Assembly: GCA_030840645.1 (NCBI GenBank)
Contig: JAVEEC010000139.1
Coordinates: 1-64,000, forward strand
Origin: Frankiaceae bacterium
GTDB taxonomy: Bacteria > Actinomycetota > Actinomycetes > BP-191
Length of the DNA: 64,000 nucleotides
Reading direction: 5' to 3'
A program made the translations under genes and the position numbers. The notes under the pieces were generated by a model that did no database searches, had not been told where the DNA came from, and saw only the letters and a program-made list of their open reading frames with translations. Shown here one piece after another: positions 20,527-31,994 of the stretch (the first letter of the stretch is position 1; each line of letters starts with the position of its first letter).

Positions 20527-20988
20527 ATGCCCGTTCGCCGCGCGACCCCGGACGACGCCCCGGAGCTGGTCAGGCTGCGGCGGGTCATGTTCGACGCGAT
20601 GGGCGTCGACCACTCCGATCCGGCATGGGCCGTGGCGTGCGAACGCGTCCTCCGCGACCGTCTCCCGAGCGGTGACATGGCGGCGTTCGTCGTGGACGGC
20701 CAGAGCGGCGGCCTCGCGGCGTGCGGGGTGGGGATGGTGGAGCAGCGGCTGCCCGGACCGAAGAACCCGACCGGCCGGCACGGGTACGTCCAGTCGATGG
20801 CGACCGACCCGGCGGCACGGCGGCAGGGGTACGCGCGCGAGGTGTTCGGGGCGCTCATGGCGTGGTTCGAGGAGAACGGCGTGACGTCGGTCGACCTGCA
20901 CGCGACGACGTTCGGGGAGGGGCTGTACCGCGACTTCGGGTTCAGCGAGCCACGCAACCTCCCGCTGTTCAGGTCCGCGCCGCGCTGA
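20527..20988 (+). CDS. GNAT family N-acetyltransferase
   Basis: [28 protein letters not shown] acetyl-CoA binding motif. Confidence 0.85.
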   Translation: MPVRRATPDDAPELVRLRRVMFDAMGVDHSDPAWAVACERVLRDRLPSGDMAAFVVDGQSGGLAACGVGMVEQRLPGPKNPTGRHGYVQSMATDPAARRQGYAREVFGALMAWFEENGVTSVDLHATTFGEGLYRDFGFSEPRNLPLFRSAPR

Positions 20989-22186
20989 CCGTCACGTCGA
21001 GCGCGCCGTCGGCCAGGCGGACGGCGAGGTCGGTCCCGGGCTCGACGCCGGCGGCGGACGTCACGACGCCACCATCGGGGCGTTGCACGACGGCGTAGCC
21101 GCGGTCGAGCGTCGCCTTGGGGGAGAGCGCGGTCACGCGGGCCAGCGCGGTCGTGACGTCGCGGGACTCCTGGTCGAGGCGGTGGGCGACGACGCGGCGG
21201 GCGCGTTCCGAGAGCCCGACGACCTCGGCGGCGCGGCGGTCGACCTCGCGGTGCGGGTCGGCCAGAACGGGCCGCGAGCGGGCGGCGTTGAGGAACGCCT
21301 GCTCGCGCTCGATCCGTTGCGCGACGCAGCGCCACGCGGCGCGGCGCAGGGCGAGGATGCGCTGCTGCTCCTCGGCGACGTCGGGGACCACGATCTTGCC
21401 CGCGTCGGTCGGCGTCGACGCGCGGCGGTCGGCGACCAGGTCGAGCAACGGTGTGTGCTGCTCGTGCCCGATCGCGGACACGACCGGCGTGCGGGTCGCG
21501 GCGACCGCGCGGAGCAGCGCCTCGTCGGAGAACGGCAGCAGCTCCTGTACGTCACCGCCGCCGCGGGCGACGACGATGACGTCGACCTCGGGGTGCCTGT
21601 CCAGCGACGCGAGGGCGTCGATCACCGAGGTCACGGCGTACGGCCCCTGCACGGGCACCTCGCGGATCTCGAAGCGTACGGCGGCCCAGCGACGGCGGGC
21701 GTTCTCCACGACGTCGTGCTCGGCGTCGGACTCGCGGCCGCAGACCAGGCCGACGACCCGGGGGAGGAACGGCAGCGGCCGCTTCCGCTCCGGGGCGAAC
21801 AGCCCCTCCTGGGCGAGCAGCGCGCGGAGCCGTTCGAGCCGGGCGAGGAGTGCCCCGAGGCCGACCGCGCGGATCTCCACCGCCTGGAGGGAGAGCGTGC
21901 CGCGGGAGAGGTACCACGACGGCTTCGCGTGGACGACGACCTGCTGGCCCTCGGCGAGCGGGGTCTCCGCGGCGTCGAGGATCGCGGGCGTCGCGGTCAT
22001 GGTGAGCGAGACGTCGGCGGCCGGGTCCCGCAGGGTGACGAACGCGACCGACGCTCCCGGCCGCCTCGACAGGCCGGTCACCTGGCCCTCGACCCAGACC
22101 GTCCCGAGGCGGGCGACCCAGTCGCCGATCAGCCGGGAGACCGTACGGACCGGCCACGGCTCCTCGGCGCTCGACGGACCAGGCAT
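20969..22186 (-). CDS. xseA: Exodeoxyribonuclease VII large subunit
   Basis: OB-fold N-term ([23 protein letters not shown]), [46 protein letters not shown]. Confidence 0.95.
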   Translation of the reverse strand: MPGPSSAEEPWPVRTVSRLIGDWVARLGTVWVEGQVTGLSRRPGASVAFVTLRDPAADVSLTMTATPAILDAAETPLAEGQQVVVHAKPSWYLSRGTLSLQAVEIRAVGLGALLARLERLRALLAQEGLFAPERKRPLPFLPRVVGLVCGRESDAEHDVVENARRRWAAVRFEIREVPVQGPYAVTSVIDALASLDRHPEVDVIVVARGGGDVQELLPFSDEALLRAVAATRTPVVSAIGHEQHTPLLDLVADRRASTPTDAGKIVVPDVAEEQQRILALRRAAWRCVAQRIEREQAFLNAARSRPVLADPHREVDRRAAEVVGLSERARRVVAHRLDQESRDVTTALARVTALSPKATLDRGYAVVQRPDGGVVTSAAGVEPGTDLAVRLADGALDVTVSAART

Positions 22187-22196
22187 GCCCGCGAGG

Positions 22197-22730
22197 CTAC
22201 GTGCTGGCGGTCACCTTCGCGATGCGGTTCTCCAGCATGGTCATGACCTGGATGCGGTCGGCATGGACCCGCTCGTAGTCGCGCAGCTGCACCAGCGCGA
22301 CCAGGTCGAGCCTGGCGAGGCGGGCGCGCAGCGAGCCGAGGGTGAGGTGGTCGTAGTCGTCCAGCGGCAGCTCGTCGTGCGACAGGGTCGCCCCGGGCTT
22401 GACGTCGTCGGTGACGTCGACGTGCTCGGTGAGGTCGATGTGCGTGGGCGCCACCGGCGCGCGGGTGGTCTGCCGCGGCTCGGGCTGCTGCCGCCAGCGG
22501 GCGACGACGGTCTCGCCGCGGTTCGCCAACTCCTCGTAGGTGCGTTCCGCGGCCTCGCGCGCCGTGGCGAAGAACGCCAGCCCCCGCACGGGCAGCTCGG
22601 CGAGCCGGGCGAGGCCGCCCGGGGCGGCGTCGGGGAGGCGCTTGGCGCGTTCGACGCCCGCCGCGACCAGGCCGATGCCGGCGCGGAGCGGCAGCGGCAG
22701 CGTGCGGTCGTTCTTGTCGACGGCGGGCAT
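22197..22730 (-). CDS. Conserved hypothetical protein (positional match to Rv1109c-type proteins between xseA and ispH)
   Basis: [35 protein letters not shown]; synteny xseB-xseA-this-ispH recalled from mycobacteria. Confidence 0.65.
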   Translation of the reverse strand: MPAVDKNDRTLPLPLRAGIGLVAAGVERAKRLPDAAPGGLARLAELPVRGLAFFATAREAAERTYEELANRGETVVARWRQQPEPRQTTRAPVAPTHIDLTEHVDVTDDVKPGATLSHDELPLDDYDHLTLGSLRARLARLDLVALVQLRDYERVHADRIQVMTMLENRIAKVTAST

Positions 22731-22818
22731 CGTGACGTACCTCCGAGGTCGTGTTCGTGGCTGGCTCGATCCTGCCCCCCGGCGGGTCGGCCGAACCGGC
22801 CGAACGTAGACTGGCCGC

Positions 22819-23772
22819 ATGGGCTCCCGGCGCGTTCTCCTGGCGAAGCCGCGTGGCTACTGCGCCGGCGTCGACCGCGCGGTGCAGACCGTCGAGCGGG
22901 CGCTGGAGGTCTACGGCGCCCCGGTGTACGTCCGCAAGCAGATCGTGCACAACGCGCACGTGGTCCGGCGGCTGGAGTCGTTGGGCGCGGTGTTCGTGGA
23001 GGAGGCGGACGAGGTCCCGGTCGGGGCGACCTGCGTGCTGTCGGCCCATGGGGTGGCGCCGACGGTCTACGACGAGGCGGCCGCGCGCTCGTTGCGCGTC
23101 ATCGACGCGACCTGCCCGCTGGTGACCAAGGTGCACGTCGAGGCGCGGCGCTTCGCGGAGGACGACTACGACATCCTGCTGATCGGCCACGAGGGGCACG
23201 AGGAGGTCGTCGGGACGACGGGGGAGGCGCCCGCTCACATCCGGCTGGTGGACGGCGTTGCCGACGTCTCCGCGGTGTCCGTCCGCGACCCCTCGCGTGT
23301 CGCCTACCTGTCGCAGACGACGTTGTCCGTGGACGAGACCAACTCCGTGGTCGACGCGCTGCGTACGCGGTTCCCGTTGCTCCAGGGCCCGCCGTCGGAC
23401 GACATCTGCTACGCGACCCAGAACCGCCAGACCGCCGTGAAGGAGATCGCCGCGTCGTCCGAGCTGGTGCTCGTCGTCGGGTCGCGGAACTCCTCCAACT
23501 CGGTCCGGCTGGTCGAGGTCGCGCGCGACGCCGGCGCGGCGGCGGCGTACCTCGTGGACGACGCGTCGCAGATCGACGCGGACTGGCTGTCCGGTGTCGA
23601 GACGGTCGGGGTCACGTCGGGCGCATCGGTGCCGGAGGACCTGGTGGCCGACGTGCTGAACTGGCTCGCGCTGCGCGGCTACGGCGACGTGACCGAGGTC
23701 AACGCAGCCGAGGAGCACCTGCTCTTCGCGCTCCCGCAGGAGCTGCGGCGGGACCTGCGCGCGGCGCCGTAG
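22819..23772 (+). CDS. ispH: 4-hydroxy-3-methylbut-2-enyl diphosphate reductase
   Basis: [69 protein letters not shown]. Confidence 0.97.
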   Translation: MGSRRVLLAKPRGYCAGVDRAVQTVERALEVYGAPVYVRKQIVHNAHVVRRLESLGAVFVEEADEVPVGATCVLSAHGVAPTVYDEAAARSLRVIDATCPLVTKVHVEARRFAEDDYDILLIGHEGHEEVVGTTGEAPAHIRLVDGVADVSAVSVRDPSRVAYLSQTTLSVDETNSVVDALRTRFPLLQGPPSDDICYATQNRQTAVKEIAASSELVLVVGSRNSSNSVRLVEVARDAGAAAAYLVDDASQIDADWLSGVETVGVTSGASVPEDLVADVLNWLALRGYGDVTEVNAAEEHLLFALPQELRRDLRAAP

Positions 23773-23784
23773 CGGGTCTAACTT

Positions 23785-24237
23785 TCAGCGGCGCTGGGCG
23801 GCCCGGAACGACGCCCGCCTGGCCAGTGCGATCAGCCCGGACACGCCCGTCGCCACGAGCAGCGCGGGCGCCTTGGTGACCAGGGCGGTCATCAGCTCCA
23901 GCACCTGCTGCTTCACGAACGAGCCGCCGAGCGTCGTGTGCGCGCCGACGTTGGCGGCGACGGCGATGGCGACGTACGCGAGCGGCGGGATGACCACGGC
24001 GGCGACCAGGTCCTCGCGGTGCACCTTGTAGGCGGCGACGGCGCAGCCGAGGACGAAGCAGACCGCGAACGTGCCCCGCAGACCGGCCCCCGTCGTGACG
24101 TCGACCAGCCCGCCGAGGATGCCGGAGCCGAGCGCGATGGCGATCGCGCCGGTCGCGGTGAGGCCGCGGCGGTCGCCGATGTGGGCGCCGGCGGGCAGGT
24201 GGTGCTCGTGCACCGGGCTGGGGTGGGTCGTGGTCAT
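23785..24237 (-). CDS. DUF6542-like membrane protein
   Basis: Four hydrophobic segments; location next to ispH. Confidence 0.6.
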   Translation of the reverse strand: MTTTHPSPVHEHHLPAGAHIGDRRGLTATGAIAIALGSGILGGLVDVTTGAGLRGTFAVCFVLGCAVAAYKVHREDLVAAVVIPPLAYVAIAVAANVGAHTTLGGSFVKQQVLELMTALVTKAPALLVATGVSGLIALARRASFRAAQRR

Positions 24238-24352
24238 CGGTCGCTCCGCGGTCGTCGTACTACGACGTTAACCGCCCCGGCGCCCACCGCCAACGACCGT
24301 GGCCGCTGCGTTCCGGCGCGTGGCCGGCGCGGAGGTGGGCGGCGCCGGTCTC

Positions 24353-24408
24353 GTTCTGTGCAGGAACTCGGCCCCCTCTCACGCGTGGTGATCTTCACAG
24401 TTGCTTCC
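24353..24408 (+). repeat. Dispersed short intergenic repeat, copy B (56 bp)
   Basis: GTTCTGTGCAGGAACTCGGCCCCCTCTCACGCGTGGTGATCTTCACAGTTGCTTCC; near-identical to copies A and C. Confidence 0.85.
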
Positions 24409-24412
24409 AGAC

Positions 24413-25780
24413 TCAGGCCAACCCCGCAGCCCGCCGCAGCTCCCGGTCGAGCTCGTCCCCCTCACCCGGCGCGAGCATCGCGACGGGGCGGGACGCGGCC
24501 GCCGACTCGACCAGCTCGGGCGCGGTGAGCAGCCGGGTGTCCTCGCCGATGGCGGTCAGGTCGGGCAGCGGCGTGTCGCTGACCTGCAGGTCGCGGAACC
24601 GCCGGGCCTGCGGCAGCACCCGCGCCTCCAGGGACGACACCGTGTCGTTGTAGGCGCCGACGGCGCGGTTCAGCGCCTTGCCGAGCCCCTCGACCTTGCC
24701 GCCCATCGTCGCCAGCCGCTTGTACAGCTCCCGGCCGAGCTCGACCACCTCGCGGGCGTTCTCGGCCAACGCCTCCTGCTTCCAGGTGTGGGCGACGGTC
24801 AGGAGCAGTCCGATCAACGACGTGGGCGTGGTGAGGAACACCCGCTTGGCGATCGCGTACTCGAACAGCTCCTTGTCGTGCGTCAGCGCCGCGTCCAGCA
24901 CGGCGTCCTGCGGCACGAACAGCACGACGAACTCCGGCGTCGGCTCGAACCGCTCCCAGTACGACTTCCCCGCCAACGACTCGACGTGGGTCCGCAGGTG
25001 CCGCGCGTGGGTGCGCAGGTGCCCGGCCCGCACGTCCTCGTCGGCCGCTTCGATCGCGTCGAGGAACGCCACCAGCGGCACCTTGGCGTCGACCACGATG
25101 TTCTTGCCGCCGGCCAGGTGGACGACGAGGTCGGGCCGGACCCGGCCGTCCGCCGACGTGACCGAGAGCTGCTCGGTGAAGTCGCAGTGCTCGCTCATGC
25201 CGGCCATCTCGACGGCGCGGCGCAGGTGCATCTCGCCCCACGAGCCACGGACCTGGGGCTTGCGCAGGGCGGTGACGAGGGACTGCGTCTCCTTCTGCAA
25301 CGCGACCGACGTGCGCTGCAGGCCCCCGACCTGGGCGAGCAGGCCCTGGTACGCGCCCTCGCGCGCGACCTCGATCTCGCGCAGCCGCCCCTCTACCTTG
25401 GTCAGCGCCTCGCGGACCGGGCCGACCAGCCCCTCGACCGCGGTACGGCGTTCGTCCAGGTCGCCCTTGGCGGTCGTCGTGGCGACCGCGAGGGTGTCGC
25501 GGGCCATGTCGAGGAACTGGCGGCCGTTGGCCTCGAGCACCTGCTGGGACAGCGCCTGGAACGACTCCTTCAACGCGCCCTCGCTGCGCTCCAGCAGGGC
25601 GACCTTGTCGGCGGCCTGGGTGCGCTCGTAGGCGAGCGCGGTCTCGGCCCGGCCGAGCTGGGTGCGCAGGGCGGCGGCCTCGGCGGTGGCCCGGACGGCG
25701 CGGCCGCGCGCGAGGGCGAGGCCGGCGGCGGTCCCGGCCACGAGGGCGAGCAGGACGAGCAGGACTGTCATGCCAGCCAT
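24413..25780 (-). CDS. rmuC: DNA recombination protein RmuC
   Basis: KPQVRGSWGEMHLRRAVEMAGMSEHCDF, VVDAKVPLVAFLDA, VLFVPQDAVLDAAL. Confidence 0.93.
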   Translation of the reverse strand: MAGMTVLLVLLALVAGTAAGLALARGRAVRATAEAAALRTQLGRAETALAYERTQAADKVALLERSEGALKESFQALSQQVLEANGRQFLDMARDTLAVATTTAKGDLDERRTAVEGLVGPVREALTKVEGRLREIEVAREGAYQGLLAQVGGLQRTSVALQKETQSLVTALRKPQVRGSWGEMHLRRAVEMAGMSEHCDFTEQLSVTSADGRVRPDLVVHLAGGKNIVVDAKVPLVAFLDAIEAADEDVRAGHLRTHARHLRTHVESLAGKSYWERFEPTPEFVVLFVPQDAVLDAALTHDKELFEYAIAKRVFLTTPTSLIGLLLTVAHTWKQEALAENAREVVELGRELYKRLATMGGKVEGLGKALNRAVGAYNDTVSSLEARVLPQARRFRDLQVSDTPLPDLTAIGEDTRLLTAPELVESAAASRPVAMLAPGEGDELDRELRRAAGLA

Positions 25781-25902
25781 GCTGGACGGGGGGTGTGACA
25801 AAGAACGGGAGGCGCGCCCCGGGCTCGCGGATTCGTACGCAACCCAGGGTCGCCCGCCGGCGTCAGTAAGGCACGTCGCCGAGTGCCGGGGAGCCGTTCG
25901 CC

Positions 25903-26528
25903 ATGCAGGTACGCCCCTACGCCGCAGCCCTCGCTGCGGTGGCCGCGCTCGCCCCCCGACGCTGCACGGCCTCGGCCCGGCCGCGACGCGCCGGGCGGAC
26001 GCGGGACTGGCCGCCGAGGTCGCGCGCCAGGTCGAGGCCGGACGGCAGCGTCCCGGCGAGGGCTGGGCGGTGACGTATGACCTGACGGCGAAGCTGACCG
26101 AGGTCAACGACACCTACGTCGCCGTCGAGCTGACGACCGCGTGGTACGCGGAGGGAGCGGCGCACGAGGCGCTGGACCTGATCGTGTACGTCGTCGCCCG
26201 CGCGACGGGCGAGCGCGTCGTGCTGGCCGACATCTTCAGGTCGGAGGCGCCGGCCCTGCGCGTCATCAGCAGGTACGCGCGGGAACGGCTGCCCGTCCTG
26301 CTCGACGTGGCGCCGGACGACACCTGGGGGCGGGACACCCTCGTCAGCGGTACGGCGCCGGTGGCGGCGTCGTTCGAACGCGTCACGCCCCGTGCCGAGG
26401 GCCTGCGGGTGACGTTCGGGACGTACCAGGTGGCGTCGTTCGCCCAGGGGTTCCCCGTCCTCGACGTGCCGTGGTCGCTGCTGCGGCCGTACCTCGCGAT
26501 CACGCCGCCGTCGCGTTCTGCTAGCTAG
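25903..26528 (+). pseudogene. RsiV/DUF3298-like secreted protein with apparent 1-nt deletion in a C6 tract (25952-25957)
   Basis: Signal peptide MQVRPYAAALAAVAALAP reads in frame 1 and the RsiV-like body (WAVTYDLTAKLTEVNDTYVAVELTTAWYAEGAAHEALDLIVYVV...) in frame 3; adding one C rejoins them. Confidence 0.6.
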
Positions 26529-27484
26529 AGGTCGAACCAGTCGCGCGTCAGCTCCAGCCACAGCCCGGCGCCCGCCCAGCGACCCAACGGCGCGAAGTGC
26601 GCCGTGATCTCCGCGTCCGTCATCGCGTCGCGGCCGAGCAGCCCCGGCAGCTTGGCGCGGACCCACGAGTCGATCGCGAGGCCGCGCGGGCGGCCGAGCA
26701 GCCCGAGCATGCCCTCGGCGGCGTATAGCCCGAATCCGCGCAGCGCGCGGATGTCGCGCAGGACGTCGGCGTCGTCGTAGGCCGGGTCCCACCAGCGTTC
26801 GGTCCCCAGCGACGGGTACGCGACCGCCAGCTCCACGAACGCCCGCGCCCGGTACCCCGCCCGCACGACGCCGACGAAGTGCGCCTCGCCGGCCTTCGCC
26901 ACCGCGGCCGGCGTCGGGAACGCGCGCTCGCCCGCGGGACCCTCCGCGCCGAGCGAGTCGACCAGCCGCCGCGACATCAGCCTGGTCAGCGCCCACGAGC
27001 AGTTCGTTGTCGCGAGCGTCTTGGCCAGGTCCTCGAACACGTCCGGCGAACGCAGCATCCGCCCGAGCCCGCTCTCGGGCACCCACGCGAGGGTGGGCAC
27101 GGTCGCGCAGTGGTCGTACAGCTCGGTCAGGTCGTCGTCCAGCGCGAGCATCCGGCGCAGCTGAGCCTTGACCGCGACGCGGTCGTCGCACGTTCCCTTG
27201 ACGCGGCCCCACGACGCGTCGAGGCGGCCGGCACGTTCGCGGACCGACACGGTCAACGGCCCCGCGTCGGGCAGCGCGAGGGTCCGGTGCAGGACACGGC
27301 GCGGCTCGTCGAACGCCGTCGGCGCGAGCTGGCACCAGCCGTGGCTCATGACCGTGCGCGCGAGATCGAACCGTTGCGGCACCGGGCCCAACGACATGCG
27401 GCCGGTCCGCGGCAGGTCCGCGCCGGGCGGCGCCTCGCCCTGCATCCCGGACACGCGCAGTGCGGCCTCGGCGTCGGCCCCCAC
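26525..27484 (-). CDS. HhH-GPD family DNA glycosylase-like protein (AlkA/Ogg-like)
   Basis: VPESGLGRMLRSPDVFEDLAKTLATTNCSWALT..., IRALRGFGLYAAEGMLGLLGRPRGLAIDSWVR resembling the HhH-GPD core. Confidence 0.75.
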   Translation of the reverse strand: MGADAEAALRVSGMQGEAPPGADLPRTGRMSLGPVPQRFDLARTVMSHGWCQLAPTAFDEPRRVLHRTLALPDAGPLTVSVRERAGRLDASWGRVKGTCDDRVAVKAQLRRMLALDDDLTELYDHCATVPTLAWVPESGLGRMLRSPDVFEDLAKTLATTNCSWALTRLMSRRLVDSLGAEGPAGERAFPTPAAVAKAGEAHFVGVVRAGYRARAFVELAVAYPSLGTERWWDPAYDDADVLRDIRALRGFGLYAAEGMLGLLGRPRGLAIDSWVRAKLPGLLGRDAMTDAEITAHFAPLGRWAGAGLWLELTRDWFDL

Positions 27485-27485
27485 G

Positions 27486-28010
27486 TCAGGGCGTCCAGGC
27501 GGAACGCAGCACCGCCATCCGCACCTCGTCCACGTACTCCCCGTCGACCCACGCCTGCTCGCGCAGGCGGCCCTCCTCGACGAAGCCGGCGGCGGCGTAC
27601 GAGCGCAGGCCGGCGTCGTTGGTCGCGAGGACCTGGAGCCAGACGCGGTTGAGGTTGCGGTGCCGGAACGCGTAGTCGACCAGCACTGTCAGGACGTCCC
27701 GGCCGTACCCCTTGCCGCGGTGCTCGGGGCCGAGGGTCAGCCCGACGGCGGCGTTGCGGGACAGCTCGTCGATCGCGTACATCGCGGCCCGCCCGACGAG
27801 GCTGCCGTCGACGTCGACGCCCCACTCGACCGCGTCCTTCGGGTCGCGGGTCTTACGGTCCAGGGTCTCGGTGAAGTCCGCGAACGTCGTCGGGACGGCC
27901 GGCTTCTCCGACGTCGCGATGAACGTCGCGACGTCCATCCGCCAGGCGTAGAGGCGTTCGTAGTCGTCGGGCCTGATGGGGCGCAGGGTGACGCGCTCGC
28001 CGCTCAGCAT
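27486..28010 (-). CDS. GNAT family acetyltransferase (RimJ/RimL-like)
   Basis: GERVTLRPIRPDDYERLYAW..., LGPEHRGKGYGRDVLTVLVDYAFRHRNLNRVWLQVLATN. Confidence 0.9.
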   Translation of the reverse strand: MLSGERVTLRPIRPDDYERLYAWRMDVATFIATSEKPAVPTTFADFTETLDRKTRDPKDAVEWGVDVDGSLVGRAAMYAIDELSRNAAVGLTLGPEHRGKGYGRDVLTVLVDYAFRHRNLNRVWLQVLATNDAGLRSYAAAGFVEEGRLREQAWVDGEYVDEVRMAVLRSAWTP

Positions 28011-28303
28011 CAGCCGAGCGTAACGAGCGCCTCGACGCGCCGCGCCAGCTCCAGATCCGCCTCGGTGACGCCGCCGGTCGTGTGCGTCCAGCAGGTCACC
28101 GTCACGTCCCGGTAGCGGATGTCGATGTCCGGGTGGTGGTCCAGCTCCTCGGCGACAGCCGCCACGGCTTCGACCAGCCGGATGCCGGACATGAACGAGT
28201 CGCAGGTGACCGTCCGCCTGACCCCCGTGCCGTCGTACACCCACGTCGGCAGGTCCAGCAGCGCCCGGTCGATCTCTTCGTCGGTGAGCGGTTCATGCGT
28301 CAT
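28010..28303 (-). CDS. 4a-hydroxytetrahydrobiopterin (pterin-4a-carbinolamine) dehydratase
   Basis: LVEAVAAVAEELDHHPDIDIRYRDVTVTCWTHTTGGVTEADLELA. Confidence 0.92.
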   Translation of the reverse strand: MTHEPLTDEEIDRALLDLPTWVYDGTGVRRTVTCDSFMSGIRLVEAVAAVAEELDHHPDIDIRYRDVTVTCWTHTTGGVTEADLELARRVEALVTLG

Positions 28304-28326
28304 GGACCGAGCGTACGGTGCCACGC
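28304..28326. promoter_or_regulatory. Candidate 23-bp bidirectional leaderless promoter
   Basis: TACGGT (28314-28319, + strand) 7 nt before ATG 28327; TACGCT (28310-28315, - strand) 6 nt before ATG 28303; the two hexamers overlap. Confidence 0.5.
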
Positions 28327-28740
28327 ATGGGTCCCGGGGCCGTGGTCGTCGGGGCGGCGATCCTCGACGGCACGCCGCCCGGCTGCCGCGTCCTCGTGAC
28401 GCAGCGCGCGGAGCCGCCCGCGCTGGCCGGGTTGTGGGAGTTCCCCGGCGGCAAGGTCGAGGACGGCGAGACCGATCGCGACGCGCTGGTCCGCGAGGTC
28501 CGCGAGGAGCTGGACGTCGCGGTGACGGTCGGCGAACGCCTCGGTCCGGACCTGCTGCTGGACGGTGCCCGCGGCCCCTGGACGCTGCGGGTCTTCGTCG
28601 CGCGGATCGACTCGGGCGAGGTCCGGCTGGTGGAGCACGCGGACGCGCGGTGGCTGACGGCGGCAGAGCTGGACGACGTCGCGTGGATCCCGGCCGACGC
28701 GCCGTTGGTCCAGGCGTTGCGGGAGCTGCTCGGCGGCTAG
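28327..28740 (+). CDS. NUDIX hydrolase (MutT-like)
   Basis: GLWEFPGGKVEDGETDRDALVREVREELDV Nudix box. Confidence 0.93.
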   Translation: MGPGAVVVGAAILDGTPPGCRVLVTQRAEPPALAGLWEFPGGKVEDGETDRDALVREVREELDVAVTVGERLGPDLLLDGARGPWTLRVFVARIDSGEVRLVEHADARWLTAAELDDVAWIPADAPLVQALRELLGG

Positions 28741-28855
28741 GTGTCAGCCGGCGCCCGCACCGCCCGGCGGCGGCGCGGATCGCGAGACACCAGGAGAGCC
28801 CTGCACCGCGGACTACACTGGCGGCAATCCCCCGAGCCGTCCCAGGAGTTTCCGC

Positions 28856-30709
<1,854 letters not shown>

Positions 30710-30711
30710 TC

Positions 30712-31785
30712 GTGGGCCTGTCCATCGGCATCGTGGGGCTGCCCAACGTCGGCAAGAGCACGCTGTTCAACGCGCTGACCAAGAACGACGTCCTCGCCGC
30801 CAACTACCCGTTCGCCACCATCGAGCCGAACGTCGGCGTCGTCGGCGTTCCCGACCCGCGCCTCGGCGTGCTGGCCGAGTTGTTCGGCTCGGCGAAGGTG
30901 CTGCCCGCGACCGTCGACTTCGTGGACATCGCGGGCATCGTCAAGGGCGCGAGCGAGGGCGCCGGGCTCGGCAACAAGTTCCTCGCGAACATCCGCGACT
31001 GCGACGCGATCTGCCAGGTCATCCGCGCTTTCGAGAACCCCGACGTCGTCCACGTCGACGGCCGCATCTCGCCGAAGGACGACATCGAGACCATCAACAC
31101 CGAGCTGATCCTCGCCGACCTCCAGACCATCGAGAAGGCGCTGCCGCGGCTGGAGAAGGAGGCGCGCGTCCGCAAGGACGTGGCGCCGCAGGCCGAGGCC
31201 GTTCGCGTCGCGCAGGAGGTCCTGAACGGCGGGCAGACGGTGTTCGCCGCCGGGCTCGACAGGGAGCCGTTGCGCGACCTGCACCTGCTCACCGCGAAGC
31301 CGTTCCTCTACGTCTTCAACCTGGACGAGGACGAGCTCTCCAATGGGGACTTCCGCGACTCGCTCGCGGCGCTCGTCGCTCCCGCGGAGGCCGTGTTCCT
31401 CGACGCGAAGGTCGAGATGGAGCTGATCGAGCTGCCGGACGACGAGGCGTTGGAGCTGCTCCAGTCGATGGGGCAGGAGGAGTCGGGCCTGAACCAGCTC
31501 GCGCGCGTGGGCTTCGCGACGCTCGGCCTGCAGACGTACCTCACCGCCGGGCCGAAGGAGGCGCGCGCCTGGACGATCCGGCGCGGCGCGACCGCACCCG
31601 AGGCGGCGGGCGTGATTCACACCGACTTCCAGCGCGGGTTCATCAAGGCGGAGGTGATCGGCTTCGCCGACCTGGTCGCGGCCGGCTCGACGGTCGCGGC
31701 GCGCTCGGCGGGCAAGGCGCGCATGGAGGGCAAGGAGTACGTCATGCAGGACGGCGACGTCGTGGAGTTCCGCTTCAACGTGTGA
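30712..31785 (+). CDS. ychF: Redox-regulated ATPase YchF
   Basis: GIVGLPNVGKSTLFNALTKNDVLAANYPFATIEPNVG; GAGLGNKFLANIRDCDAI. Confidence 0.97.
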   Translation: MGLSIGIVGLPNVGKSTLFNALTKNDVLAANYPFATIEPNVGVVGVPDPRLGVLAELFGSAKVLPATVDFVDIAGIVKGASEGAGLGNKFLANIRDCDAICQVIRAFENPDVVHVDGRISPKDDIETINTELILADLQTIEKALPRLEKEARVRKDVAPQAEAVRVAQEVLNGGQTVFAAGLDREPLRDLHLLTAKPFLYVFNLDEDELSNGDFRDSLAALVAPAEAVFLDAKVEMELIELPDDEALELLQSMGQEESGLNQLARVGFATLGLQTYLTAGPKEARAWTIRRGATAPEAAGVIHTDFQRGFIKAEVIGFADLVAAGSTVAARSAGKARMEGKEYVMQDGDVVEFRFNV

Positions 31786-31851
31786 CCAATCCATCCCTGG
31801 ACATGTGCGTGCCACCGGTGGATGCTTCCGAGGTATCGAGGGAGGCATGGC

Positions 31852-31974
31852 ATGACGGAACAAGACCAGTCGGGGGCGAACGAGCAGTCTCCGGAGCCCG
31901 AAGAGCCACCGGACAATTCTTGGGCGGTGACGGAGCAGGTTCGCAAGGACATTCACGGCACGGAAGAGAAATAG
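31852..31974 (+). CDS. Putative 40-aa acidic protein
   Basis: Complete ORF MTEQDQSGANEQSPEPEEPPDNSWAVTEQVRKDIHGTEEK with GGAGG 6 nt upstream of the ATG; not in the supplied ORF track because it is short. Confidence 0.45.
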   Translation: MTEQDQSGANEQSPEPEEPPDNSWAVTEQVRKDIHGTEEK

Positions 31975-31994
31975 TGCCTGCACGGGGGTGAGGC

